Origin: Egibacter rhizosphaerae
GTDB lineage: Bacteria; Actinomycetota; Nitriliruptoria; Euzebyales; Egibacteraceae
Direction of reading: 5' to 3'
Assembly: GCF_004322855.1 (NCBI RefSeq)
Contig: NZ_CP036402.1
Span: 124,001 to 188,000 of the forward strand
DNA: 64,000 nucleotides
Part shown: positions 1 to 8,613 of the stretch, one piece after another
Layout: each line of letters opens with the position of its first letter
Position numbering within the stretch: the stretch's first letter is position 1
Translations under genes and position numbers: made by a program
Notes under the pieces: generated by a model
Told to the model about the DNA's origin: nothing
Database searches by the model: none
What the model saw: only the letters and a program-made list of their open reading frames with translations

Positions 1-616
1 GGGTGGAGTCCTCGCGGTGGTCGCCGTCGACGAAGGCCCAGCCGATCCCCTCGTCGCGGCGGTGCAGCTCGGAGAGGACACCGGGCAACTGCTCCTCGAA
101 CGAGCCGACCACCACGTCGACATGACCGAGGCTGAGGCGGCGGTGATTGTGGCGGGCCAGCGTCGCGAGAGGTTCGGAACCCTCCAGGGTGATCAACCGG
201 CCGCGCGCTCGAGGCTCCGGTTCGGCCAGCGCGAGCGCGGCCCCCTGATAGGCGCTGGACAGGCCGAGGGAGGTGCCGAGCTCGATCCCGACCCGCGGCG
301 AGCGTGCCCGCACGAGGTGGAACAGCGCCGCGCAGTGGCGTTCCGGCATCGCCGCGGTGGCGAGGACGCCGGACACCGTCCGCGGTTCGCTCCTGCGCCC
401 GGGGACGACCGCGTGCGTCACGGCGAGCTCGCGACGCAGCGCTCGGATCCGTGCGAACCAGGCGTGCTCGGCGGCGGTGAGCCTGCGCGCCCGCATCCGG
501 GTCGAGGCGAGGGCAACCGCCGACATCCCGGGCTTCGCCAGCATGCGCACCGGGGGCCGGCGCACGGCCGGTGCCCTGGCGGTGCCGTCACCCGGGCGCG
601 ACGAAACGGTCGGCAC
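1..616 (-). CDS. class I SAM-dependent methyltransferase (partial, C-terminus beyond left edge)
   Basis: The minus-strand frame is open from a GTG at 616, preceded by the strong ribosome site GGAGAGGA with 6 nt spacing, and runs off the left edge, so the last part is missing. About 205 residues are visible. Residues 109-121 (RVGIELGTSLGLS) form a glycine-rich SAM-binding motif I of the LGTSLG type, and residues 194-200 (AFVDGDH) match the acidic motif after beta-4/5 in O-methyltransferase-like enzymes. The first 60 residues are Arg-rich and may be disordered. The substrate cannot be inferred. A downstream ATG (MLAKPG, about residue 25) is an alternative start, but it lacks an equally good ribosome site. 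Confidence 0.75.
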   Translation of the reverse strand, partial: MPTVSSRPGDGTARAPAVRRPPVRMLAKPGMSAVALASTRMRARRLTAAEHAWFARIRALRRELAVTHAVVPGRRSEPRTVSGVLATAAMPERHCAALFHLVRARSPRVGIELGTSLGLSSAYQGAALALAEPEPRARGRLITLEGSEPLATLARHNHRRLSLGHVDVVVGSFEEQLPGVLSELHRRDEGIGWAFVDGDHREDST

Positions 617-746
617 GTCGGATCCTCTCCCTCGGGCGCGTTGGTCGCGGCGATCGACGCCGACGGTGTGGACGCCGACGACGGTGGTGGCGTCACCATA
701 TCCCCCCCGACCGCGGCAGCATGCGGTCGCCCGTGCCCCGGCGCAC

Positions 747-752
747 TACCCT
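747..752 (+). promoter_or_regulatory. -10 element TACCCT of the GNAT gene (leaderless-type)
   Basis: A TANNNT hexamer lies 8 nt before the ATG at 761, so transcription would begin almost at the start codon. No ribosome site fits in between. Same geometry as the elements before proS, the hydrolase and the GH57 gene. Confidence 0.4.
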
Positions 753-760
753 CCCGCGCG

Positions 761-1186
761 ATGCAGATCCGCAGCGCCGCCGAACCCGACCTGGAAGCGA
801 TCGTTGGCCTGTGGGAGCAGGCGGGGATGCTCGCCTACACCCCACACCCCCACGACGAGCTACACGGTCTCCTGCGCCACGATCCGGGGCTGGCCCTCGT
901 GGCCGATCTCGAGGGTGCGGTCGTCGGCACGGTCCTCGCGCCATTCGACGGCCGACGCGGCTGGCTCATGCGCCTGGCCGTCGCGTCGTCGGCCCGCCGG
1001 GCGGGCGTCGCCTCGGCGCTCGTGAGCGAGGCCGAGCGCCGGCTCTCCGAGCGGGGCTGTGCGCGCGTGAACCTCTTGGTCTTCGCCGACAACGAGGAGG
1101 CCCAGTCCTTCTGGGAGTCGGTGGGCTACCGCCGAGGCGCGCCCGTCGTGCTGATGAGCCGCCACCTCGACCCGACGGACCCCTGA
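761..1186 (+). CDS. GNAT family N-acetyltransferase
   Basis: This 141-residue protein is one GNAT domain, which transfers an acetyl group from acetyl-CoA to an amine. The pyrophosphate-binding loop is visible at about residues 82-90 (SSARRAGVA, the R-x-x-G-x-A signature). The beta-5/alpha-4 segment LLVFADNEEAQSFWESVGY is typical of small RimI-like members. The ATG at 761 is chosen because the protein then begins directly with the conserved MQIRSAAEPDLEAI, and because a -10-like TACCCT sits 8 nt upstream. The gene converges on proS. Substrate unknown. Confidence 0.85.
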   Translation: MQIRSAAEPDLEAIVGLWEQAGMLAYTPHPHDELHGLLRHDPGLALVADLEGAVVGTVLAPFDGRRGWLMRLAVASSARRAGVASALVSEAERRLSERGCARVNLLVFADNEEAQSFWESVGYRRGAPVVLMSRHLDPTDP

Positions 1187-1252
1187 GCCGTCTCAGACCT
1201 GCCCGCGGAGCGGTCCAGATCCGGACGAGCCGACACCGAACGCCGCGAGGAA

Positions 1253-1290
1253 CGGTACGCCGACCCGCGCCGGCGCGGGTCGGCGTACCG
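1253..1290. repeat. 38-bp perfect palindrome between convergent genes
   Basis: A perfect inverted repeat with 19-bp arms and no loop (left arm starts CGGTACGCCGACC) sits between the stops of the GNAT gene and proS. It could fold as a long hairpin on either strand and end both transcripts. No T-run follows, as is common for actinobacterial terminators. Confidence 0.7.
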
Positions 1291-1343
1291 CGAACGACCG
1301 GCTGGCGTCCGGACAGCGCGCGCGTCCCGCAGTCCGACCGGAT

Positions 1344-1385
1344 CGTGGTGCAGTTACCCGCGCCGGCGCAGGTAACTGCACCACG
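1344..1385. repeat. second inverted repeat, 15-bp arms, same core as the first
   Basis: Arms CGTGGTGCAGTTACC (1344-1358) and its exact complement (1371-1385) flank CGCGCCGGCGCA, itself palindromic except at its ends. The GCGCCGGCGC core also occurs in the palindrome about 90 bp to the left, so the two share a centre but have different arms. It lies 48 bp past the proS stop and is probably the proS terminator or half of a bidirectional terminator. Confidence 0.65.
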
Positions 1386-1432
1386 TTTCCGCGCCGCCCG
1401 CCGATGGGGTTGATCCCCTACCGCCTCATCCC

Positions 1433-3118
1433 CTACCCGGCGAGCAGCCCGACCGCGTCATCGAGCGGGAGCTCGTCCCGCTCACCCGAGCGGCGGTCCT
1501 TGCGCTCCACGACACCGCGCTCCAGCCCCTTGCCGCCCACCACGAGCTGGGTCGGCATGCCCAGGAGGTCGGCGTCGGCGAACTTCACGCCCGGACTGGT
1601 CTCACGGTCGTCGTAGAGGACCGCGATCCCGGCGCCGGCGAGCTCTCGGTAGAGCCGCTCCGCGGCCTCGGCGACCTGAGCGTTGCGGTGCCCACCGAGA
1701 GCCAGCAGGTGCACCGCGAACGGGGCCACCTCGATCGGCCAGGCGAGCCCCTCGTCGTCGTGGTGGGCCTCGGCGGCCACCGCGAGCGTCCGACCGATCC
1801 CGATGCCGTAGCAGCCCATCCACATGACCTGCTCGTGGCCGTGCTCGTCGACGTAGGTCGCCCCCGGGGGGGCCGCGGAGTAGGTCGTGCCCAGCTGGAA
1901 GGTGTGACCGGCCTCGACCGCCTGCTCCACCCGCAGCTCCCCGGTCTCGCACTCGGGACAGGGGTCGCCGTCGGCGACGGTCGCGCAGGGCCGCCAGGTG
2001 TCGACCGTGAAGTCCCGGTCCAGCGTCGCTCCGGTGACGTGATGCTCCGGCACGTTGGCACCGGTGATCCACGGACCACTGCCTGCGACGAGCGGATCGG
2101 CGACCACCTCGACCCCGTGCTCCTGCAACCCCATCGGCCCCAGGTACCCGCGCGACAGGGCCGGGTTGACGGCGAAGCCCTCGTCGTCGAGCGGCTCGAG
2201 GCCGCCGAGGCGGAAGTCCCGGTCCCCCGGTACGAGCAGCACGACGACGTTGCCGTCGGGATCCTTGGCCGCCATCGTCTTCAGGCAGTCACGAGCGGTG
2301 ATCCCCCGGTCGGCGAAGAACTCGACCAGGCCGTCGATGGTGTCGGCCCCGGGGGTGTGGTGGGTCTCGAGGGGCTGCTCGCCCTGCGGCCGCTTCTCGG
2401 GCCACCCGGCACCGGCGGCCTCGATGTTCGCCGCGTGGCCGCAGCCCGTGCACCACGCGAAGCGGTCCTCGCCGATGGGGCTCGGCACCATGAACTCGTG
2501 GTTCACGTCGCCACCGATGGCGCCAGCAAGCGCCTCGACGGCCGTGTACGGCAGTTCGCAGCGATCGAAGATCCGGCGGTAGGCGTCGTAGAACTGCCGG
2601 TAGGTCGTACGCATCGCCTCGGCATCGGTGTCGAAGGAGTAGGCGTCCTTCATGCCGAACTCCCGCACGCGCAGCAGGCCGAACCGTGGCCGCACCTCGT
2701 CGCGGAACTTCGTCTGGATCTGGTAGACGTGCCGCGGCAGCTCCCGATAGCTCGACACCTCGGCATCGACGAGCGCCGTGACGACCTCCTCGTGCGTGGG
2801 CCCCAGCACGAACCGCCCGGCTCGTGCGTCCACCCGCATCAGGACCTCGTCCATGGCCTCGCTGCGCCCGGACTCGATCCACACCTCCTCGGGGTGCAGG
2901 GCCGGCAACAGGAGCTCCTGGCAACCGATGCCGTCCATCTCCTCCCGGACGATTCGCTCCACGTTCTGCAGGGCTCGCAGTCCGAGCGGCAGATAGGAGT
3001 AGATGCCCGAGGCCAGCCGGCGGATGTAGCCGGCGCGGGCGAGAAGGCGATGGCTGGCGGCTTCCGCGTCGCCGGGCGGCTCGCGCAGGGTCTGGAGCAA
3101 GAGCTGGGACTGGCGCAT
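1433..3118 (-). CDS. proS: prolyl-tRNA synthetase (bacterial type, with editing domain)
   Basis: Charges tRNA-Pro with proline in the cytosol. The 561-residue length matches bacterial-type ProRS with an inserted editing domain. Visible are the TxE loop GPTHEE (residues 106-111), class II motif 2 around residues 137-162 (FRDEVRPRFGLLRVREFGMKD), the insertion domain between roughly 225 and 400, motif 3 in GCYGIGIGRTLA, and a C-terminal anticodon-binding domain. The ATG at 3118 starts the conserved MRQSQLLLQTLREPP; the frame stays open upstream opposite treZ, but that part has no family similarity. A TAGCAT hexamer lies 8 nt upstream of the ATG, so the mRNA may be leaderless. Divergent from treZ. 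Confidence 0.97.
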   Translation of the reverse strand: MRQSQLLLQTLREPPGDAEAASHRLLARAGYIRRLASGIYSYLPLGLRALQNVERIVREEMDGIGCQELLLPALHPEEVWIESGRSEAMDEVLMRVDARAGRFVLGPTHEEVVTALVDAEVSSYRELPRHVYQIQTKFRDEVRPRFGLLRVREFGMKDAYSFDTDAEAMRTTYRQFYDAYRRIFDRCELPYTAVEALAGAIGGDVNHEFMVPSPIGEDRFAWCTGCGHAANIEAAGAGWPEKRPQGEQPLETHHTPGADTIDGLVEFFADRGITARDCLKTMAAKDPDGNVVVLLVPGDRDFRLGGLEPLDDEGFAVNPALSRGYLGPMGLQEHGVEVVADPLVAGSGPWITGANVPEHHVTGATLDRDFTVDTWRPCATVADGDPCPECETGELRVEQAVEAGHTFQLGTTYSAAPPGATYVDEHGHEQVMWMGCYGIGIGRTLAVAAEAHHDDEGLAWPIEVAPFAVHLLALGGHRNAQVAEAAERLYRELAGAGIAVLYDDRETSPGVKFADADLLGMPTQLVVGGKGLERGVVERKDRRSGERDELPLDDAVGLLAG

Positions 3119-3126
3119 GGGGCAGG

Positions 3127-3132
3127 ATGCTA
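3127..3132 (-). promoter_or_regulatory. -10 element TAGCAT of proS
   Basis: The hexamer lies 8 nt upstream of the proS ATG on the minus strand. Its expected -35 region falls across the expected -35 of the treZ promoter, which faces the other way. Confidence 0.4.
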
Positions 3133-3157
3133 ATACGCCCACGCCGGATCGGTCGCC

Positions 3158-3163
3158 TAGGCT
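3158..3163 (+). promoter_or_regulatory. -10 element TAGGCT of treZ
   Basis: CCTAGGCTGCGG repeats the motif seen before mscS, clpP, lpd and other genes of this window. A start site near 3170 gives a leader of about 60 nt before the treZ GTG, containing GAGGAG at 3189-3194. Confidence 0.45.
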
Positions 3164-3229
3164 GCGGGGCGCCGGTGCGAGGCACGACCGAGGAGCGCAG
3201 CGATCGACGCACAGCCCCACGGCCCCACG

Positions 3230-5062
3230 GTGCACGACGACGGCACGACCACCTTCGATCTGTGGGCTCCACGACCGCGCAGCGTGGCGGTGCAGGTGGG
3301 CGACACCGAGCCCGTGCCGCTCGAGCAGCGCGCGCACGGGTGGTGGAGGGCACGTGTGCCCGCCCGCACGGGTGACCGCTACGGCTTCCGGCTCGATGGA
3401 GGCGAGCTCCTTCCCGATCCGGCGAGCCGCCGCCAGCCGGACGGCGTGCACGGGCCGAGCGCGCTGTTCGACGTCTCGGCGCTGGCGTGGTCGCCCGAGG
3501 AGGCCCGCTGGAGGTCCGCGCCGTTGGCGGGTGCGGTGATCTACGAACTGCACATCGGGACGTTCACCCCCGGTGGCACGTTCGATGCGGCAACCGAGCG
3601 ACTCGACGCGGTCGCGGCGCTCGGCGTGACCCACCTCGAGGTGATGCCGATCAACGCGTTCAACGGCGAGCGCGGATGGGGCTACGACGGGGTCTTCTGG
3701 TACGCGGCCCACGAGTCGTACGGCGGACCCGAGGGCTTCGCCCGCTTCGTGGACGCCTGTCACCGCCGCGGGCTCGGGGTGATCCTCGACGTCGTCTACA
3801 ACCACCTCGGCCCCAGCGGCAACGTGCTGCCCCGGTACGGCCCCTACCTCACCGATCGGTACGCGACGCCGTGGGGCGAGGCGCTCAACCTGGACGGTCC
3901 CGGCGCCGACCAGGTGCGGGGCTTCATCGTCGGCAACGCGCTGCACTGGCTCGAGAGCTTCCATGTCGACGGGCTCCGCCTGGACGCCACCCACGCGCTC
4001 ATCGACACCTCGTCCACGCACGTGCTCGCCGAGATGGCCGACGCGGTGGCGGATCTCGCGACCCGAGTGCAGCGTCCCCTGGAGCTGATCGCCGAGACGG
4101 ACCGGCAGGACCCGGCCACGATCCGCCCGCGCGAGGCGGGCGGGCTCGGGCTCGACGGCCAGTGGTGCGACGACCTCCACCACGGCTTGCACGTCGCGCT
4201 CACCGGAGAGCGCGAGGGCTACTACGCCGACTACACGGGACTGCCCGACGTCGCGCGCTCCTACAGCCGGGGGTTCGTCTACGACGGCCGGTACTCGCCG
4301 GGCCGCCAGCGCACCGTCGGGGCGGCACTCGGCTCGCTCTCGAGCCACCGGCTCGTGACGTGCTTGCAGAACCACGACCAGGTCGGCAATCGGCCCACCG
4401 GCGATCGCCTCACGACGACCGTTGACCACGGGCGGTTGCGGGCCGCCGTGCTCCTGCTGCTCGCGGCACCCTCGACCCCGATGCTGTTCATGGGCGAGGA
4501 GCACGGGGAGACGAACCCCTTCCTGTACTTCTCGGGCCATCCCGAGCCGGAGCTCGCCGAGGCCGTCCGCCGGGGCCGGCGCGAGGAGTTCGCCGATTTC
4601 CCCGGGTTCCACGGCGAGGTACCGGATCCACAGGACCCGACCACCTTCGCGGCGAGCATCGTGGACCACGGCAAGTCCCGGGAGGCCGCGGGTCGTTCCT
4701 GGAGGGCCCTCTGGGCGGACCTCCTGGCGCTGCGTCGGGGGGAGCCCGCCCTCGCCTCCGGGCGCCGCGATCTCGTGGAGGTCTGCTGGGTCGACGACCG
4801 CGCGATCGCGATCCGCCGGGCGCACCCGTCGGGCGTGGCTTGCCTCGTCGTCGCCAACCTCGACGACGCGCCCCGCGAGCTCGAGCTGGGAACCGCCTCG
4901 CGCGAATCCGGTCGTGCCGGATCCTGGACGGTGCGGCTCTCGACCGAGCACCCGCGTTACGGGGGCAGCGGCGCAGCCCCCGAGTTCGCCGAGGCTGACG
5001 GTGGGGTCCGCGTGAGCGTGCCCGCACGCGCCGCCAGCATCGCCGCGCTCAACCGAGGATGA
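3230..5062 (+). CDS. treZ: malto-oligosyltrehalose trehalohydrolase
   Basis: Releases trehalose from maltooligosyl-trehalose, the last step of the TreX/TreY/TreZ route from glycogen. The 610-residue protein has the N-terminal beta-sandwich (TTFDLWAPRPRSVAV) and a GH13 barrel. Its four conserved regions are DVVYNH (about 187-192), GLRLDAT with nucleophile Asp252, LIAETD with Glu289, and CLQNHDQ with Asp383. The segment FMGEEHGETNPFLYFSGH is diagnostic of TreZ. The GTG at 3230 has no close ribosome site; GAGGAG lies about 35 nt upstream and no better in-frame start was found. treY and treX lie on the other strand about 4 kb away. A downstream gene overlaps only if its first ATG (5059) is used. 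Confidence 0.94.
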   Translation: MHDDGTTTFDLWAPRPRSVAVQVGDTEPVPLEQRAHGWWRARVPARTGDRYGFRLDGGELLPDPASRRQPDGVHGPSALFDVSALAWSPEEARWRSAPLAGAVIYELHIGTFTPGGTFDAATERLDAVAALGVTHLEVMPINAFNGERGWGYDGVFWYAAHESYGGPEGFARFVDACHRRGLGVILDVVYNHLGPSGNVLPRYGPYLTDRYATPWGEALNLDGPGADQVRGFIVGNALHWLESFHVDGLRLDATHALIDTSSTHVLAEMADAVADLATRVQRPLELIAETDRQDPATIRPREAGGLGLDGQWCDDLHHGLHVALTGEREGYYADYTGLPDVARSYSRGFVYDGRYSPGRQRTVGAALGSLSSHRLVTCLQNHDQVGNRPTGDRLTTTVDHGRLRAAVLLLLAAPSTPMLFMGEEHGETNPFLYFSGHPEPELAEAVRRGRREEFADFPGFHGEVPDPQDPTTFAASIVDHGKSREAAGRSWRALWADLLALRRGEPALASGRRDLVEVCWVDDRAIAIRRAHPSGVACLVVANLDDAPRELELGTASRESGRAGSWTVRLSTEHPRYGGSGAAPEFAEADGGVRVSVPARAASIAALNRG

Positions 5063-5144
5063 GACCGGCCGACGGGCCCGACGGGACGGTATCCGGGGCA
5101 TCGCCGACGGGGCCGCCAGCAGGGGTCGGACCCCTACGCCAAGG

Positions 5145-5150
5145 TAGTCT
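5145..5150 (+). promoter_or_regulatory. -10 element TAGTCT of the alpha/beta hydrolase gene
   Basis: TANNNT hexamer 7 nt upstream of the ATG at 5158; supports a separate, possibly leaderless transcript for the hydrolase. Confidence 0.35.
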
Positions 5151-5157
5151 GAGGACC

Positions 5158-6111
5158 ATGCAGATCCGCGAGGCCCACATCCAAGGCCACCTGGTGCGGT
5201 ACCGGGAGGCGGGTCACGCGAGCGATGGGACCTCCCCGCTGGTGCTGCTGCACGGCATCGCGGGCAGCTCCGAGGATTGGGCGGAGGTACTCGACCGCCT
5301 CGGCCGTGACCGCCCGGTGATCGCACCCGACCTGCTCGGCCACGGCGAGTCGGCGAAGCCGCGGGCCGACTACTCCCTGGGCGCCTACGCGAGCAGCGTG
5401 CGCGACCTTCTCAACATGCTCGGTCACGAGCGCGCTACGATCGTGGGGCACTCGCTGGGGGGCGGGATCGCCCTGCAGTTCGCCTACCTCTTCCCGGAAC
5501 GCTGCGAGCGCCTCGTGCTCGTGGCCAGCGGTGGCCTCGGCGCCGAGGTCAGCCTGCCACTGCGCGCCGCGTCACTCCCCGGGTCCGAGCTCGTGCTCCC
5601 GGTGATCCTGCATCGGCGCGTGATCGAGGTGGGCCGGGCCATCCATCGCACGCTGGGGCGCGTCGGTCTGCGCCCGACCCGCGCGGCAGCGCAGACCTGG
5701 GTCACCTGCGAACGCCTGGCGACCACCCCGGCCCGATCGGCGTTCCTGCACACACTGCGGTCGACGGTCGACGTCCGCGGGCAGCGCGTCAGCGCGATCG
5801 ACCGCCTGCACCTGCTCTCGCACGTGCCGGTGATGCTGGCGTGGGGCGAGCAGGATCGCATCATCCCGGTCGAGCACGGCCGTCGGGCCACCGCGGTGCT
5901 CCCGCACGCCGAGTTGGTCACGTTCCCGGGCGTGGGGCACTTCCCGCATCGCGAGGTGCCCGAGGACTTCGCCGCGACGGTCACCGACTTCGTGTCCGGC
6001 AGCGAGCCGTCGCCCGCCGACATCGCGCGGCAGGCCATGCCCGAAACCGCCGGGGGGACCGACGAGTCCGGCACCGCCTCCCCCGGATCCGCGCGGCCTG
6101 CCTACACATGA
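5158..6111 (+). CDS. alpha/beta-fold hydrolase
   Basis: A 317-residue cytosolic alpha/beta hydrolase with a full catalytic triad: Ser99 in GHSLGG, Asp233 in WGEQDRIIP and His261 in GVGHFPHRE. The oxyanion segment LLHGIAGSS is near residue 30, and a cap insert lies at about residues 130-200. The last 40 residues are Pro/Thr-rich and probably disordered. The ATG at 5158 is chosen because the family similarity starts there and a -10 element lies just upstream; an in-frame ATG at 5059 would overlap the treZ stop. The position between treZ and a GH57 gene does not reveal a substrate. Related enzymes are esterases, lactonases and C-C hydrolases. Confidence 0.85.
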   Translation: MQIREAHIQGHLVRYREAGHASDGTSPLVLLHGIAGSSEDWAEVLDRLGRDRPVIAPDLLGHGESAKPRADYSLGAYASSVRDLLNMLGHERATIVGHSLGGGIALQFAYLFPERCERLVLVASGGLGAEVSLPLRAASLPGSELVLPVILHRRVIEVGRAIHRTLGRVGLRPTRAAAQTWVTCERLATTPARSAFLHTLRSTVDVRGQRVSAIDRLHLLSHVPVMLAWGEQDRIIPVEHGRRATAVLPHAELVTFPGVGHFPHREVPEDFAATVTDFVSGSEPSPADIARQAMPETAGGTDESGTASPGSARPAYT

Positions 6112-6119
6112 GCCACGGC

Positions 6120-6125
6120 TAGGAT
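6120..6125 (+). promoter_or_regulatory. -10 element TAGGAT of the GH57 gene
   Basis: GCTAGGAT followed 7 nt later by the GTG start: leaderless-type arrangement in a 21-bp gap after the hydrolase stop. Confidence 0.4.
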
Positions 6126-6132
6126 TCGCGAC

Positions 6133-8613
6133 GTGCAACCCTTCGTCATCCACGCGCACTTCTACCAGCCCGACCGCGCGAACCCGTGGACCGGCCGCTT
6201 GGAACCCGAGCCGTCGGCCTCGCCCGACCGTGACTGGAACGCGCGGATCCACCGGCAGTGCTACCGCGCGAACGCGGTGGCGCGGATCTTCGACGCGAAT
6301 CGCCGGGTCGAGCAGCTGGTCAACAACTTCGAGCAGCTGTCGTTCAACGTCGGACCGACGCTGTTGAACTGGTTGGCGTTCCAGGAACCGGACACCTACG
6401 CCCGGATCCTGGACGCCGATTGGCGCAGTTCGGTCCGGACGGGTCACGGAGGCGCGATCGCGCAGGCCTACCACCACACGATCCTGCCGCTCATGAACGA
6501 CCAGGACCGGCGGACCCAGGTGCGGTGGGGGCTGGCCGACTTCCGGCGCCGGTTCGGCCGCGAGGCCGAGGGCCTCTGGCTGCCCGAGACCGCCGCCGAC
6601 CCGGCCACGATCGACGCGCTGATCGACGAGGGGCTCCGCTTCACGGTGCTGGCGCCGCACCAGGCCGCCCGCATCCGTGAACCGGGCGGTGACTGGCAGG
6701 AGGTCGAAGCCGGACTCGACGTGGGGAGGCCGTACCGCTGCGCCCACTCCGACGGGTCCGGACGCGAGCTCGCGATCTGGTTCTACGACGGGCCGCTCGC
6801 ACAACGTCTCGCGTTCGACCGCAAGGCGATGGACTCCTCGACGATGCTCCGCGCCATCCGCGAGGCCGGTCACCACGGCGGGCTGGTGCACGCGGCCCTC
6901 GACGGCGAGACGTTCGGCCACCACCACCCGTTCGGCGAGCTCGGCCTCGCCTACGTGCTCGCGGGGGCAGCCAGGAGCGAGGGCCTCGAGCCGACGAACT
7001 ACGCGGCCGCGCTCGCCGCCCGCCCGCCCGAAGCCGAGGTCCAGATCCTCGACGGCGAGGGCAGCTCGTGGAGTTGCAGCCACGGCGTCGATCGGTGGAT
7101 CCGCGATTGCGGGTGCGCGAGCGAAGGGCGTCCCGGTTGGGACCAGCAGTGGCGGACCCCGCTGCGTGCGGCGCTCGACGTGGTCCGTGACGCGGCCGCC
7201 GAGGCGTTGACCGACGCCGAGCTACTACGCGACCCCTGGGTCGCACGCGATGCGTACATCGACGTGCTGACGGGCGCCCAGTCGCCGCTCTCGTTCCTGC
7301 AGCAGCACGGTCGGCGGGGTCTGGCGGGGAACCGGCAGCCCGATGTGTGGACGCTCCTCGAGGCGGGGCGGCACGCGATGGGGATGTACACGAGCTGTGG
7401 ATGGTTCTTCGCCGACATCGGGGGGTTGGAGGCGACCTACGTGATGCGGTTCGCCGCGCGCGTGCTCGACCTCCTCGACGAGGCGGGAGCACCGGCCCCC
7501 CGCGAGGCGGTACTGGAACGCCTCGCGGAAGCGCGCAGCAATCAGCCCGACCTCGGCAGCGGCGCCGACATCTGGCATCGCGACGTCCTGCCGCAGGCCG
7601 TGCCATCCTGGCGGGTGGCCGCGCACGTCGCCCTCGAGCACGCGGTCAACGGCAGCGGAGGCGACCGCGAGCCCAGCACGGTGCCCGGCCACGAGGTGAC
7701 CGTCACGTCGTGGCGCTCGGCCTCCCACAGCCGACTCGGGCTGACGACCGGCGCCCTCAGGGTGCGGTCGACGGCCACGACCCGCGAGCGGCGGTTCGCG
7801 GTCGCGCTCGCCCACCTCGGCGGCCTCGACTTCCACGGTTCCGTCGCCGAGGACCCCGGCGGAGCGCTCGACCTCGATGACCTGTGGGAGCACTTCCCGA
7901 CCGCCCCGCTCGCACGGCTGCTGCGCGGCGTCGACGAGCTCGGCAGCGACCGCTCGAGCGTGGGGGGCCACGCCTTCGGTCTCGAGGCCGCGCTCCCGTC
8001 ACGGCGGGTGGCCATCGTCGACGCGGTCTTCGCCGATCTCACGGGCCGTTTCCACGAGCAGTACTCGCGGCTCTACCAGGACCACCGGCGCACGCTCGAG
8101 ATGCTGCGCGCCGCCGGCTACGAGCTCCCGCGCGACCTGCGTGCCGCCGCGGAGCTCACGCTCGCCCGCGATCTCGACACCGAGATCCACGCCCTCGACG
8201 ATCGTCCCGGCGGGGACCCCGCGCGCTTCGCACCGATCGTCGACCTCGTGCAGCACGCGCACGATCACGGCTACCAGCTCGACGTGGAACCGGCACGCCT
8301 CGCCCTCGAGCGTCACATCGAGGCCGCCACCGCGGAGGCGTGCGCCGATCTCACCCCCGAGCTGGCCGGACGTGTGCGGGGGTGGCTGGACCAGGCGGTC
8401 GCTTTGGGGATCGAACCCGACCTCTCCCGCGCCCAGGAGGACGCCTACGCGCTCGCCCAGCGCGCACGAGCGGGGCGCCTCTCGCCGGACGCCACCGCCG
8501 TGCTGGCCGAGCTCGGAACCGCGCTCGGCCTCGCGCCGGCGGCCTGGCAACGCGACGAGGAGTACGGAGAGCTCCGGCATTCCGAGGCTGCGGCGGAGCG
8601 GCGCGCCGGCTAA
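6133..8613 (+). CDS. GH57-family glycoside hydrolase with DUF3536 domain
   Basis: Predicted alpha-glucan-active enzyme, 826 residues. The N-terminal half is a GH57 barrel: HAHFYQP (residues 7-13) is motif 1, the WLPETAAD segment (about residue 155) carries the probable glutamate nucleophile, and DGETFGHHHPFGE (about 257-269) is the motif with histidines near the active site. The C-terminal half matches the helical DUF3536 region known from uncharacterised GH57 proteins. Its place between treZ and treYX suggests work on glycogen or maltodextrin, as amylase, branching enzyme or similar; this is inferred from context. The stop shares 4 bp with the convergent treY stop (8610-8613). Confidence 0.85.
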   Translation: MQPFVIHAHFYQPDRANPWTGRLEPEPSASPDRDWNARIHRQCYRANAVARIFDANRRVEQLVNNFEQLSFNVGPTLLNWLAFQEPDTYARILDADWRSSVRTGHGGAIAQAYHHTILPLMNDQDRRTQVRWGLADFRRRFGREAEGLWLPETAADPATIDALIDEGLRFTVLAPHQAARIREPGGDWQEVEAGLDVGRPYRCAHSDGSGRELAIWFYDGPLAQRLAFDRKAMDSSTMLRAIREAGHHGGLVHAALDGETFGHHHPFGELGLAYVLAGAARSEGLEPTNYAAALAARPPEAEVQILDGEGSSWSCSHGVDRWIRDCGCASEGRPGWDQQWRTPLRAALDVVRDAAAEALTDAELLRDPWVARDAYIDVLTGAQSPLSFLQQHGRRGLAGNRQPDVWTLLEAGRHAMGMYTSCGWFFADIGGLEATYVMRFAARVLDLLDEAGAPAPREAVLERLAEARSNQPDLGSGADIWHRDVLPQAVPSWRVAAHVALEHAVNGSGGDREPSTVPGHEVTVTSWRSASHSRLGLTTGALRVRSTATTRERRFAVALAHLGGLDFHGSVAEDPGGALDLDDLWEHFPTAPLARLLRGVDELGSDRSSVGGHAFGLEAALPSRRVAIVDAVFADLTGRFHEQYSRLYQDHRRTLEMLRAAGYELPRDLRAAAELTLARDLDTEIHALDDRPGGDPARFAPIVDLVQHAHDHGYQLDVEPARLALERHIEAATAEACADLTPELAGRVRGWLDQAVALGIEPDLSRAQEDAYALAQRARAGRLSPDATAVLAELGTALGLAPAAWQRDEEYGELRHSEAAAERRAG

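Noticed and set aside
3119-5326. Long minus-strand open frame continuing upstream of proS
   Set aside because: It is antisense to treZ, has no family similarity, and the conserved ProRS N-terminus begins at 3118.
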